Positions 12,074 through 23,711 are shown, numbered from the stretch's first letter. The stretch: 64,000 nt of DNA from Medicago truncatula (GCF_003473485.1 NC_053046.1:40571832-40635831), one strand, 5' to 3'. Notes: generated from the sequence alone by a model not told the origin. Made by a program: numbers and translations.

Positions 12074-12851
12074 TGTTTTGTTTGTTCCAATAACAAGAAC
12101 AATGCTTTTCATTTAGTATGTTCTTTCAATTTGAAACTTCTGTTTCAGGGTATATGTTTATGTTTATTCTAATAGCAAGAACAAGTTATGTGTTTTGGTC
12201 GTGTTTCCCCGAACCATGCCTACTGTCATTATATTCAGCATTTCACCCCATCCTGCATATCTACTTCCTGTCTTCTATGTGTTACAATAGAAATCTTACT
12301 TATGTACTAAAACAGTTAACCATCTAATATGCATTGGTTTGATTTTCTATGCTATGTAAATTGTAAATTTCTGTTTCATAAATCTTATTACAGTTTTTAG
12401 TGTAGTATTATCTTTTATATGGTGATTCATTCCTATTCTTGATTGACATATTTGGTGGATCTGTTATATTGTTTGTTATAAATAAATGGTTCACTCTATT
12501 TCTACTTGAGCTTTGATTAATCTCTTGCGTATTGTAAGAAGCAAAACTAGCAAACCATATTTCCAACCACATATATAAATAGTTGAAAGTATTGTGTGGC
12601 TGCTTCTCACATGCCTCCTTTCTTTCATTTGCTGAAGCATGGTTCCAACTGCTAATGTTGTGTGAATCAAACCGACGGATTAAGGTATTGACTTTTTTTT
12701 TCTGTAGTCAAAGTCATGCTCAAAAGTAGTTTGTGTATTTTATAAAGGAACTAGTTCCTGGCTGCAAAGAATCTTTTTAAGATAACCAACTTGTCCATCA
12801 ATTGTACAACATTTTGAGGTGTTCAATTCTATTATTGTGATTATGTTATAG

Positions 12852-12963
12852 GACACCTGAACTTTTGGTAGGTGCTACAGATTATGGTGCTGCAATTGGC
12901 TTGTGGAGTGCTGGTTGCATTCTAGCTGAATTGTTGGTGGATAAACCTATCATGCCTCGAAGT
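12852..12963 (+). pseudogene. CDK-like protein kinase exon fragment
   Basis: After an acceptor-like TTATAG the frame reads [20 protein letters not shown] then [15 protein letters not shown]. This is kinase subdomains VIII-IX of the plant CDK-like kinases related to At1g54610. The usual D of VDLWSAGC is a glycine here. The match ends abruptly at 12963, where the sequence becomes repeat-like (AGGGCTGTACATAGG). No other kinase exon is nearby, so this is a captured or relict exon. Confidence 0.8.
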
Positions 12964-14022
12964 AGGGCTGTACATAGGTTTAGTAAAACCAGAAAAACAG
13001 ATCAAATCGGTTCGGATCACTTCAATTTGACGGTTTAGGTTGCGTAATCTCAATTTTCTAATTGAAATTTAAGTTCTTGATGAGCTCCAACCTGTAATGT
13101 TGCATTTGAGCTCCAACCGTTTGGTTCTTTTGTATGATTTTTTTGCAAGAATTTTATGCTATTTTAGGCTTGATACTTTGGTTATTGTGATATTTGCAAA
13201 GTTTGTTGCAATTATTTGATGATATATTTTATGATTTTTGTATTCTCGTTTATTATGTTTATACATTTGATGCTAAAATAATAATGGAAAAACATTATTT
13301 GTGTTTTAGGGATAAAAGAAATTAATAATGTTTTGTCATTTTTTACTATTGACAAAGAACAAATGCAACAAGTTTTAAACCACATAACTCTTACAAAGGA
13401 CAAGTCGCGCCCATACGTGAGTAATTAACTAGCCCCATCATTATACCTCACATAGTGATATTATAATTCTCTCAAATATCATAATGTACATTAATATTTT
13501 AATTTATTTTAAAAACATACATTATAATAATTTTTCACTTATATCTTTCTAAAAATTGTATATACACGTACTGCAAAACCAACAAGCATACTGATTTATT
13601 GATAATGTGCTCACGTGCTCCTTTTGAAGGTTACATGGAGATGTCTCTATTTATACCCCTCAACTTGTTTCTTAGTTTCATGTCATTTTCATTCCATAAT
13701 AAAAAAATAGGTCAAATGGATTTAAAGGTCCTTTAAGTTTTTCATTTTTTTTCAAAGTAGTCATTTAAGTTTCAAAAGTCTCAAACAAGTCCTTTTAATT
13801 TTTGAATCGTTTCAAACAACTAATTTAAGGTAAAATGGTAATTTCGGGTGAATTTTTTTGATTCAGCAATATCCTTATCCAATCAGCTTGCGCCACGTCA
13901 TTGCTACACCACTAATCACATGCCACCTCAATAATAAAATGTGATTAGGACCAAAACTCAAATGATTAATATTTGCAGGGGCAAAATGGGAGGATTAGTA
14001 AGTCCAGGGATGAAAAATCAAA
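12964..14022. other. Intergenic, decayed repeat sequence
   Basis: It starts with a hAT-element-like end (AGGGCTGTACATAGG, then ATCGGTTCGGATC). At 13710-13860 there are lines like GGTCCTTTAAGTTTTTC, characteristic of legume MULE MITEs. A matching decayed right end (GGATGAAAAACATATTTAAT) is at 14574-14593, so an older element may enclose the one at 14023-14547. No gene was seen. Confidence 0.4.
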
Positions 14023-14547
14023 GGGTTAAATATGTTTTTGGTCCCTACATTTTGCGCGATTTTGAGAATAGTCCCTACATTTCAATAAATGTTTTTAAAA
14101 TCCCTACATTTTTCCTCCGTTAGTGCAGTTGGTCCCTGCCATCAGTGTCATGTTGATGAAACACAAGCCATCATAACAAGTTCAACCCCACCCCATCAAA
14201 TCTCCACCACAAAACCTTCCACACCCACAACAGCAAGCGCTTTCAACGACAACATCATCGCTTTCGGCCTCCAAATCTTCCCCTCTAAACCAACATATTT
14301 CACCGAAAGCGTGACGAACACCGACGATCCGTGTCTACGACATTGCAGAGAAAGATCGTGGTGAAGCTCATAGTGAAGTTCTCCGCCGAGATTGAACCGC
14401 CAACATCGGCATCAAGTTAGTAATTTGACAGCAGGGACTATTTACGCTACCGGAGGAAAAATGTAGGGATTTTAAAAATATTTATTGAAATGTAAGGACT
14501 ATTCTCAAAATCGTGTAAAATGTAGGGACCAAAAACATATTTAACCC
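14023..14547. mobile_element. MULE-type element with captured GC-rich interior (Pack-MULE-like)
   Basis: The ends are GGGTTAAATATGTTTTTGG and the reverse complement CCAAAAACATATTTAACCC. Long inverted arms of about 100-110 bp flank a different interior, and the 9-bp target duplication AAAATCAAA is perfect (14014-14022 and 14548-14556). The interior (about 14140-14425) is clearly GC-richer than its surroundings. It is open in one frame up to 14364 (TPPHQISTTKPSTPTTASAF...), and another frame is open further right. This looks like a captured gene fragment; the source is not recognised. Confidence 0.8.
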
Positions 14548-15149
14548 AAAATCAAATGACCTATAATTGCATGGATGAAAAACATATTTAATCCTATTTA
14601 CATTCAAAATTGCATTAAATGCTTTCTCCTTTTGGTTTAAAAATTTCCTCTTTTGATTTCCTTAATGAGTGTCCGACACTGGTTAGCATTTCCCAATTTA
14701 TAAAAAAACTCTAGTAAAATAAAGATTACTAAAATAGAAAGAAAAAAGTACTCGGATAGCAATTAACCCTTTGTCCATCGCTCCGGCGAAACAACACGTC
14801 AGTTGGCTCGATGATCCCCTCAATCGAGAAACCGGTGTTCTGCCTCTGAAACTAAGATGTAGATGTGGTGGCAGGGACGTCGTCGACTGTCCTCTCCGGC
14901 GACGAGCTTCACTCAGAAGCAAATGAATAAGGGGGTAAGACCGGAAAGTCCACCCGTCCGTCCTTGTTGTTGTTGTTGGCGATGGATGTAAAGGACAGTT
15001 AGCGTTTGAACGGAGCCAAAGAGGTATGGTACGAACTCGATCATTATCTATGAATTCAACCAAGCAAACTGAACACGTTTCTTTTTCAGACTAAGTAGCA
15101 GTATTGTAGATGAAAGATGGTATATGATTTATAACAAACTCATGTAAGC

Positions 15150-15545
15150 CCTGTGGAGTGAATGAAATGTTCATAGAAAGTTTGGTATCTAATTGTCTAC
15201 TACTTGAAGAGCTCTATTTAGATTCTTGTAAGTTTAAATCATCAACACCAAAGATCGTAAGTTCATCTTTATGCCATCTCAAGGTTACAACTAGGTTTTG
15301 CATAAACTTTCGTTTAGGGTTTAGGGTTTAGGAAAGATAGTAGGGATATTGAAGGATTCTCTCATGATGAGCTAAAAGTTATTGAATTTGAAGGTTGTGT
15401 TGGCAATTGGTTTGAAATTGAGTTTGTTACGAATGTTCTAAAATATGCCCATAAACTCGAGCAAATAGTTGTGAGATGATCTAGGGCGGATTCAAAGGCG
15501 GCGTGAGATGATTAGTGAAAAACTTCAAGGAGATGAAGTAGTAGG
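15150..15545 (+). pseudogene. F-box/LRR/FBD protein fragment, broken
   Basis: The first block reads NEMFIESLVSNCLLLEELYL and then KFKSSTPKIV, the LRR unit of plant F-box/FBD proteins. It is close to the copy at 23368-23510. A second block reads HDELKVIEFEGCVGNWFEIE then FVTNVLKYAHKLEQIVV, typical of the FBD C-terminus. The blocks are joined by a short telomere-like repeat rather than the expected coding sequence, and stops follow. The F-box end is absent. Confidence 0.8.
15313..15332 (+). repeat. Short interstitial telomere-type repeat
   Basis: Almost three units of TTTAGGG, the plant telomere repeat, lie exactly between the LRR and FBD pieces of the broken F-box pseudogene. Confidence 0.8.
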
Positions 15546-17120
15546 ACGGGAAAACCTTGTGTTAGTATAATTATGTGTTTATTATTTATTTATTTTTTGC
15601 AAAATTATATTACATTTGAGGTTTTTTATCTGTTTATTTGCAAAACTCATTACAAGTAAATATTTTTCTACAAAAATGGTGAATTGGTAAGCCACATGGC
15701 ATAATCTTATCTTCATATTTTTATCATCGCCTTCTTCCATCAACAAACAAAAAATGTCTATTCAAATACACTTTAAATGGCATGAAACTCATTGTTATGT
15801 TCATCCTTGTTCTAAACTCAAAACCCCGAATCAAATTCTCCATTAACCCAAAAATATATTGCAGCAGCATATCATCAAAATTAGAAAATGAAAAATATAA
15901 AACCGAACTCAAAAAATTATTCCAATCATAACTTAAAATTCCCAAAAATATATTGAATTGCATGGAAAGTGGGTCCATATATTTAAACAAGTATATATAA
16001 CTCCAAGTTGCTGATGGTAAAGGAGATGAGGAAAATTAGGCTGGAGATTGTATAAGAAAATTCTAATGTAAGAGTCTGTGGTGATATTAAACTGAAGATC
16101 AGTTGTTGCTTAGCCCAGTTTTCCCCCCTCAACAGCGTGAGCCATTTAAGTGATATGTTAAAGAATCATAATAAAGAGTAACGAATTTTTTGAGCTTATC
16201 TAAAACGAAAAAAATTATAATTGACTTCTCTAATTTGGATAAACTAAATAACTTCAGTTGTTAATCAAAAAGTTATATAATTGCAAAGAAGCTCTGCAAG
16301 CCAAATTTTCATTCAAAATTTAATATCTAACTTAACTCATTTCATTCAAAATTTTCAATACAATATTTGGTTTGATAATAAAAAACCTGGTAACGAACTT
16401 ATAAGAAAGACCCCATGGCTAACAAATGAACAATGGATTTTGCTTGTTCCTGATAAAACTTATACCAAACTTAGGATATAATTGCAAAGAAGCTCGTCAA
16501 GAAAAATAGCACCAATTTTAGAGTGGGAATTAAGCTCACCATTAATATCAAGTTCAATCGACACTCTTGTGAATTCCTAATTTAGAAAGCTCACCATTAA
16601 ACTTAAAGAAAATGGTTAGATCTCAGAGAACGTTTTCCGATTATCCATCAAAGATGTCATCCTACCAGCAATGAGAGTTGAACTTGTGTCTTTGGAGTCT
16701 ATGAGTAACTCCATACTAACTAAACTTTATTTTCCAACACATTTTTTATTAAGTGAAATCTTGTGAGTTCCACCATTTAACACGAGGACTGGTTCTAAAA
16801 TGGTGAGATTCATATTCACTTCACTCAATAAATGAGTCTTGTAGTGATGTTTCTAACATTTCTCTAAAATTTAATTAGAGTCGTAGTCCTATACATTTTA
16901 ATCATTTTTGAGAATAGTTGTGTCATTAAAATCATGTTGATGAAGATGACAAAATAATGACGAAGCATTATCACATAGATATTTCAATTGATGTGTCATC
17001 CACGTGGCAAATGAGTCATCGGTTATAATAGTTGTATACCAGTATTATTAATAATAATTAACAGAATAATTTAAACAAAAGGTGCTAAACAAAATATCTC
17101 CCTTCAAAAAATTGTAGTCT
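15546..17120. other. AT-rich intergenic stretch
   Basis: No supported gene. An 88-codon minus-strand frame at 15724-15990 has no recognisable feature. A 20-bp motif, ATATAATTGCAAAGAAGCTC, occurs at 16275 and again at 16476. Confidence 0.4.
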
Positions 17121-17246
17121 CCATGAGGTTACCTCATTTGGTAAGGGATAATGCATAACATGTGTAGGGGTCGGGGTTTGAATCCCAGACACCCCCATTT
17201 ATTCATCGTGAATTTCTCTAGCCACAAAACTACTTGACCAAAAAAT
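17121..17246 (+). repeat. tRNA-derived SINE
   Basis: A tRNA-like head (GGTTACCTCATTTGGTAAGG) is followed by a B box, GGGTTTGAATCCC, at 17174-17186. The 3' part (TTTCTCTAGCCACAAAACTA, then CTTGACC) ends in an A-run. This tail resembles a common Medicago SINE from memory. Target duplications were not resolved. Confidence 0.65.
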
Positions 17247-17577
17247 GAAATTGTAAATTAATTATCATTCAACCAAACTAATCAATAGAAGAAAAAAAAG
17301 ACAAAATTAGATTTGTGGTGATTTATATTTAACCATTTTTCCAATTGCTTATTCAGGAGGTGATAGACAAAAACCAAAGAGTATTCTTCTACACATAGGA
17401 TGTGGCACGAGTTTCATCAACACTACTATAATAACACTGGCTTAGGCTTGGGTCTCCTACCGTAGGTGACTACATTTTTATTTTTATTTTTAAAATGCTT
17501 TTTAGCCATTGGATTTGGAAAGAAGTTTTCAATGGCATAGATCTTTAGTTATGTTGATCCACTAGCAATGTATATTA

Positions 17578-17835
17578 CTCCCTCCGTCCCATATTAAATG
17601 ATCTAGTTGACTTCGAGACACGTACCAATGCATATGTTTTATCTTTAATATCTTCAATTCTCTATTAAAAAAAATTATGAAAACTTAATATTTTAAAAAG
17701 ATTCATCGAGACGATTCCAACAACATCTTACATGATATTATTTATCTTTGTGAATTAGTAGAAAAATATGGTCAAAGTATATTAAGTCAATAATGTATAT
17801 TGTCAACTAGGTCATTTATTGAGGGAAGGATGGAG
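17578..17835. mobile_element. Stowaway MITE
   Basis: The left end is CTCCCTCCGTCCCATATTA and the right end is the degenerate inverse, GAGGGAAGGATGGAG, flanked by TA on both sides (17576-17577 and 17836-17837). Terminal CTCCCTCCGT with a TA duplication is diagnostic of Stowaway (Tc1/mariner) MITEs. Confidence 0.92.
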
Positions 17836-17869
17836 TATAATGTTTAATTTTTGTCTTTAATAAAGTAAT

Positions 17870-18085
17870 GAGTAAATAGTCAATTTCTCCTCTGAAATTG
17901 TAAGTTTCATCAATTACCCCCCTGAAATTAACAAAACTTCAATTACCCCTCTGAAATTTCACAATGTTTGTCAATTTACCCCCTCCATCAAATTTTTCTG
18001 TTAGTGAACATGACGTTTTGCAAATATCCCTCTGAAGTTTTGCACTTATGTGCAAAATGCCCTCCAAACTTAAAAATTTATATTA
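17870..18085. repeat. Partial MITE-like sequence
   Basis: It contains repeated phrases such as CAATTACCCCCCTGAAATT and CAATTACCCCTCTGAAATTT, typical of the ends of legume MITEs. No matching opposite end was found. Confidence 0.35.
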
Positions 18086-18798
18086 TTTTTTTCTTCAAAA
18101 TAAACAATTAATAGTTAAATATTAAAGTTAACTATTAATTTTGTAGTTTGGAAAAACCACATACATATATACATCAAATTATTTTTAAAGTTACATGTGA
18201 TTAATATATGACTGATGACCTGCAACAATAGGTAACTAATACTGGCTTGACATACAAATGCAAGTTATAAGACCAACATAAAAAAATAAAAAATAAAAAT
18301 AAAAAAACTTGTAAATGCATGTCCTACCATACATGACCCATAAGGGTCACCTACATCAAACGGCGCCAATAACACTATGTCTAATTAGTTCAACCATCCA
18401 TTCATCAACACTGCTACGATACTAACACTCAGTTCCGTTTCAAAAAGGTGTCGGGAATTAGAAGACCAGTACCAATGATAGGTGTCATGAATTAGAAAAC
18501 CTGATAGCTGTAACTGTCAGATTGCATATCAATAAAACAAAAAAGACAAAATAAGATTTGTGATCCTTTATATTTATATTTGACCATTTTTTCTCGGATA
18601 ATTAGTGTTTCAACTTTTCTATTTTTAAGTTCTTATAATATTTTGCATTTTTTAATTTTAGTCCCTATACAATTTTTAGTCTTTTAACATCTATAAAACA
18701 TGTTTCAAATTCTTATCTTTTATAAGAACTTCTATACTCGATTTAATCTCTAAAAATTAAATTGAGTCCAAAAAATAAAATAAAACTTGGGCAACAAG

Positions 18799-19358
18799 TA
18801 TGCTGAAAATGAGTCGAGTCGTACCTGTCCGAGCTTGATTCGACTCGATAAGAATTGGTTCGGTTCGAAACTCGACTCGAGTTCGAAGTGAACTTTTTTT
18901 TAAGCTCGAGTTCGGCTCGTTTAAAGTTCACGAACAGTTCGGTTCAGCTCGTTTACTCGAATTGTATATTTCACAAACCTTTTTTTTTTTTTGTCAAAAA
19001 TATTTGACATATTTAAAAAAAAAAATAAAAAAAATAAGTAAAACTATGAAGCGTAAATCACTACTGCAGCACAATCCATATACTACATGTATAGCTTTTA
19101 CATTATAATTAAGATGCACTTCTCTCACACACACGCACGCACGCGCACACGCACGCACACACACACACACACACATCGGACTGGTTCATGAACCAAACGA
19201 GTCGAACCATATTTAGTTCAAGTTCAACTCATTTATTTAACGAGCTTAATTTTAAACTCAAGTTCGACTCATTAGGTTCATGAATCAAGTTCAACGAATC
19301 AATTATCGAATCGAATCTCGCACTATTTTTGAGTTGGTTCGGTTCATTACCAGCCCTA
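18799..19358. mobile_element. hAT-type MITE, copy 1
   Basis: It starts TATGCTGAAAATGAGTCGAG (a mutated form of TAGGGCTG) and ends GTTCATTACCAGCCCTA. The perfect 8-bp target duplication GCAACAAG lies at 18791-18798 and 19359-19366. The arms are rich in GAGTCGAGTCG/CGACTCGA motifs that pair across the element. It has no coding sequence. Confidence 0.85.
19120..19175. repeat. CA/CACG microsatellite
   Basis: A run of CACACG and CA units inside the hAT MITE. The homologous run in the second tandem copy is at 20856-20909 and is longer in pure CA. Confidence 0.9.
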
Positions 19359-19991
19359 GCAACAAGTAGTAATTTTTTCTATTGTTTCAGTCCAAAAAAC
19401 AAATGACCGTACCTATGCCATGTGCAAGAGGGGGTTTGTTTGTTTCTTAACAACAAACAAGGAAAAGGGTAAGAACTTTGGTAGTGAGAGGAAAAGAGTT
19501 TTTGATTAGTGCAAACGTACCAACTTCTATTTGTTCCTTTCTCACATAGATTTCTGCTAGAACAATTTTATCCTCTTCTTCATTTGTCTATGTATATGAT
19601 CGCATATATAGTTGTGCCATGATCTCTATATTTTACTTTTTTTTTTTTTTTTTTTTTATAAACTATTTTTGTATTCATATGAATTTGAGTTATTTGACTT
19701 CACTTTCAAGACACTTCAATAATATATAAAACTAACTTTTGACAAAGTGTTGAACATTCTTCTTCAATATTCTGGTCAGTCCAAAATAGTTGTTGATATA
19801 CATATACTTGTTCTTATTATTGTTAAAAGACAAGTTTTTATTATTTGCAAGGCTCCATTTGAATGATTTTGTTTTAAACTTGTTCTTATTATTGTTAAAA
19901 GACAAGTTTTTATCATTTGCAAGGCTCAATTTGAATGATTTTGCTGTAAGTTTGAATTTAATATGCAGAAAATCATTATTATTGTTAAAAG

Positions 19992-21696
19992 ACAAATGCA
20001 AGTTATAAGACCAACATAAAAAAATAAAAAATAAAAATAAAAAAATTTGTAAATGCATGTTCTACCATACATGACCCATAAGGGTCGCCTACCTCAAACG
20101 GCGCCAATAACACTATGTTTAATTAGTTCAACCATCCATTCATCAATACTGCTACGATACTAACACTCAGTTCTGTTTCAAAAAGGTGTCGGGAATTAGA
20201 AGACCAGTACCAATGATAGGTGCCAGGAATTAGAAAACCTGATAGCTGTAGCTGTCAGATTGAATATCAATAAATAAAAAAGACAAAATAAGATTTGTGG
20301 TCCTTTATATTTATATTTGACCATTTTTTCTTGGATAATTAGTGTTTCAACTTTTCTATTTTTAAGTTCTTATAATATTTTGCATTGTTTAATTTTAGTC
20401 CCTATACAATTTTTAGTCTTTTAACATCTATAAAACATGTTTCAAATTCTTATCTTTTATAAGAACTTCTAAACTCGATTTAATCTCTAAAAATTAAATT
20501 GAGTCCAAGAAATAAAATAAAACTTGGGCAACATGTAGGGCTGAAAATGAGTCGAGTCGTACCTGTCCGAGCTCGATTCGACTCGATAAGAATTGGTTCG
20601 GCTCGAAACTCGACTCGAGTTCGAAGCGAACTTTTTTTTAAGCTCGAGTTCGGCTCGTTTAAAGTTCACGAACAGTTCGGTTCAGCTCGTTTACTCGAAT
20701 TGTATATTTCACAAACTTTTTTTTTTTGTCAAAAATATTTGACATATTTTAAAATATAAAAAAAAAGTAAAACTATGAAGCGTAAATCACTACTGCAGCA
20801 CAATCCATATACTACATGTATAGCTTTTACATTATAATTGAGATGCACTTCTCTCACACACACGCACGCGCGCGCACACGCACGCACACACACACACACA
20901 CACACACACATCAGACTGGTTCATGAACCAAACGAGTCGAACCATATTTAGTTCAAGTTCAACTCATTTATTTAACGAGCTTAATTTTAAACTCAAGTTC
21001 GACTCATTAGGTTCATGAATCAATTATCGAATCGAATCTCGCACTATTTTCGAGTTGGTTCGGTTCATTACCAGCCCTAGCAACAAGTAGTAATTTTTTC
21101 TATTGTTTCAGTCCAAAAAACAAATGACCGTACCTATGCCATGTGCAAGAGGGGGTTTGTTTGTTTCTTAACAACAAACAAGGAAAAGGGTAAGAACTTT
21201 GGTAGTGAGAGGAAAAGAGTTTTTGATTAGTGCAAAGGTACCAACTTCTATTTGTTCCTTTCTCACATAGATTTCTGCTAGAACAATTTTATCCTCTTCT
21301 TCATTTGTCTATGTATATGATCGCATATATAGTTGTGCCATGATCTCTATATTTGACTTTTTTTTTTTTTTTTATAAACTATTTTTGTATTCATATGAAT
21401 TTGAGTTATTTGACTTCACTTTCAAGACACTTCAATAATATATAAAACTAACTTTTGACAAAGTGTTGAACATTCTTCTCCAATATTCTGGTCAGTCCAA
21501 AATAGTTGTTGATATACATATACTTGTTCTTATTATTGTTAAAAGACAAGTTTTTATTATTTGCAAGGCTCCATTTGAATGAATGATTTTGTTTTAAACT
21601 TGTTCTTATTATTGTTAAAAGACAAGTTTTTATCATTTGCAAGGCTCAATTTGAATGATTTTGCTTTAAGTTTGAATGTAATATGCAGAAAATCAT
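19992..21696. repeat. 1.7-kb tandem duplication, copy 2
   Basis: Second copy of the unit at 18254-19991. Differences are a few substitutions, small indels and microsatellite length. It carries its own hAT MITE in the same place, so the MITE inserted before the duplication. Homology ends near 21696, followed by a further partial repeat of the 3' part. Confidence 0.9.
20536..21079. mobile_element. hAT-type MITE, copy 2
   Basis: It starts TAGGGCTGAAAATGAGTCGA and ends TACCAGCCCTA. The 8-bp flanks are GCAACATG and GCAACAAG (one mismatch). This is the duplicate of the element at 18799-19358; here the left terminus is intact and the left flank is mutated. Confidence 0.87.
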
Positions 21697-22057
21697 TTTT
21701 GTGTAAAATTTCTTTTTCAACTTCTATTTGTTCCTTATGATCTCTATATTTTTGGGTAAAATTTCTTATGATCGCATATATAGTTGTGCCATGATCTCTA
21801 TATTTTCCTTTTCTTTTTTTTATAAACTATTTATGTATTCATATGAATTTGAGTTATTTGCACTTCACTTTCAAGAGACTTCAATAATAAAACTAACTTT
21901 TGACAAAGTGTTGGAACATTCTTCTCCCATTCTGGTCGGTCCAGAATTGTTGTTAATGTTTTGTATAAGCTAAGCTTGCTCTATATATTGTACCTCCAAT
22001 CATTCATTACTTGTTCTTATTATTGTTAAGAGACATTTTTTTTTTTCCTTCAGAAAA
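21697..22057 (+). promoter_or_regulatory. Upstream region of the 58-codon ORF; third partial repeat
   Basis: It repeats, in diverged form, the 3' part of the tandem unit (GATCGCATATATAGTTGTGC, TTGACAAAGTGTTG, TTCTTATTATTGTTAA). A TATA-like CTATATATTG lies at 21981-21990. Immediately before the ATG is a long pyrimidine run ending CCTTCAG, which looks like a 3' splice site, so the leader may be spliced. Confidence 0.45.
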
Positions 22058-22234
22058 ATGGAATACAACTTCAACATCAAAACCTTGCGGAACCTAAAAA
22101 ATGCTCACAAGGAAATGCAGCAGAAGCCTCCTGGATCTGTTTTGGCCATGGCACTTGAGCAAAATGCTAGGGTGACTGCTGAGGCTAGTGGATGGACTCT
22201 CAAGGTTCTTGCTAAATATCCCGATACCAATTAA
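22058..22234 (+). CDS. Small ORF, 58 residues, unrecognised
   Basis: ATG to TAA, 59 codons. The protein starts MEYNFNIKTLRNLKNAHKEM and ends TLKVLAKYPDTN. It has no signal peptide or membrane segment and is probably helical (KTLRNLKNAHKEMQQ). It has a higher GC content than its surroundings and coding-like codon use. The AAAAATGG start context is acceptable, and a polypyrimidine-AG directly precedes it. I do not recognise the family. It could be a small legume gene or the last exon of something larger. Its upstream region is present in three copies in tandem, of which only this one retains the ORF. Confidence 0.5.
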   Translation: MEYNFNIKTLRNLKNAHKEMQQKPPGSVLAMALEQNARVTAEASGWTLKVLAKYPDTN

Positions 22235-23017
22235 TAGAAGCGTCGAAGAGCATATGTTTGGGCATTTCACACATATTAAAAAATATAATTAATATTGTGT
22301 GGGAAAAAGATATTATGAGTTGTTTTACAAAATTATCCTTAATAAATGATACGGGAAAGATAAATGAAAGAATTGAAAAAAGAAAGAGTAATAAATAGTT
22401 AATGATATAATAGGAAAAGTAACATTAATGTTTCATTAGTATTCTAAAGTGACATACAATTTGGAACAGATATTTTTTCTAAAGTGACATACAATTTAGG
22501 ACATTACCTATATTTCTTGATAGAATTTAAGTATAATATTTCTTCGCCTAAAAAAATATAATTTTTCTTGACCAAATTACACCCAGGTAAGTTTAACGTT
22601 TGTAACACTCATAAAAGTATTAAAATGATTAAAACCCACAAACAATTGCAATAAGATGTTTTTGAAAGACCATGTTCTCCTTCATCTTCTTAATTTTCCA
22701 TAACTCTATCTCCCCTCATCAACGCCCTTGTAGATTCTTTCACGAAATTTTCCATCAAATTTAACTTTTGCCAACTTGGGTCGTTGCCAATTTTATTTAA
22801 GAGCTTAAAGTGGTCCATCAACAATCTCTTGTAACCATACTCTCTAATATTCAAACATGTCATTTCTTCTTAATCTAATAAGAGCGATGCTATTTCTTAC
22901 GAACATGTTGACGCACGAATTGCAAGAACACGCCCATATTGTGTGGTGTACCTCCCAGATGTATATGGTTTAACGAGTTTTAAATTTGTTAACTTCTGCA
23001 ATATACAATTTGAATAA

Positions 23018-23711
23018 ATGTGCCTCCAAAACAAAGTAGATCAATTTGTCAAGAATTTTCGGAGCCCGGTGATCAATTCTTTCCTAGTGAACTTCTATTT
23101 AAATTGTGAACAAAGCAACACTATTGATCAATGGATAAGTTTTGCAATTGCAATGGGAGTTGGAAGAATCGATTTACTCTTTCTTGGAGAGCCTTATCTA
23201 GCTCACTCTAGTCCAAGAAAATATTACAAATTTGCCTTTGACTTATTTTCGGAGCCTAATGCTTATGCTCTAAAACATCTTCGTCTTGAATGTTGTATTG
23301 TTTACAATCCAACCAATTGTGACTTTATTCCATTCAAGAATTTGATATCACTTTCACTAAGAAAAGTAGAAGTGGATGAAATGTTCATAGAAAGTTTGTT
23401 CCCTGATTGTCTACTACTTGAAGAGCTCTACTTAGCTTCTTGTAATTTCAAATCATCAACACCAAAGATAGTAAGATCATCTTTATGCCATTTCAAGGTA
23501 ACAGGTTGCTATATATAAGGCATTCAACAATACCATGACAGATTTGAAACTAATGTTAGGGCACTGCCTTAACGTCACTTCGTTGGAGTATAATGGAGAT
23601 GGTTTTTATATCTTGAACATCAATGCCCCTGGGTTGAAGAGCATCGACTTCGCCATTTCAACCATTGAAGATCTTAATTCATTTAGCCACTCATCATCTA
23701 TCAATATCTAA
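23018..23711 (+). pseudogene. F-box/LRR protein, N-truncated and broken
   Basis: An open frame from 23018 to 23518 gives FVKNFRSPVINSFLVNFYLN, then IDQWISFAIAMGV, KHLRLECC, LISLSLRKVEVDEMFIESL, and LLLEELYLASCNFKSSTPKI. This is the LRR region of plant F-box/FBD proteins. It stops at TAA (23516-23518). In the next frame, LMLGHCLNVTSLEYNGDGFY then INAPGLKSIDFAI continues the same fold to 23711. There is no F-box upstream. A piece resembling the start of the FBD part (AAAGATAGTAGGGATA) is at 23778. It is related to the fragment at 15150-15545. Confidence 0.82.

Larger units (their letters stand above)
18254..19991. repeat. 1.74-kb tandem duplication, copy 1
   Basis: The segment beginning ACAAATGCAAGTTATAAGAC recurs 1738 bp later (at 19992) and the two copies stay nearly identical throughout. 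Each contains one hAT-type MITE, a CA-rich microsatellite and a promoter-like 3' part. The unit ends with a short internal repeat, TTCTTATTATTGTTAAAAGA, present two to three times, which may have mediated unequal exchange. Confidence 0.9.

Noticed and set aside
14698..15063. 121-codon minus-strand frame rich in Arg, Ser and Thr
   Set aside because: Short GC-rich patch with no conserved motif; the composition looks like a random frame or a captured fragment.
19790..20008. 72-codon frame with repeated LFLLLLKDKFL text
   Set aside because: Produced by the short TTCTTATTATTGTTAAAAGA repeat in the tandem duplication; no protein support.
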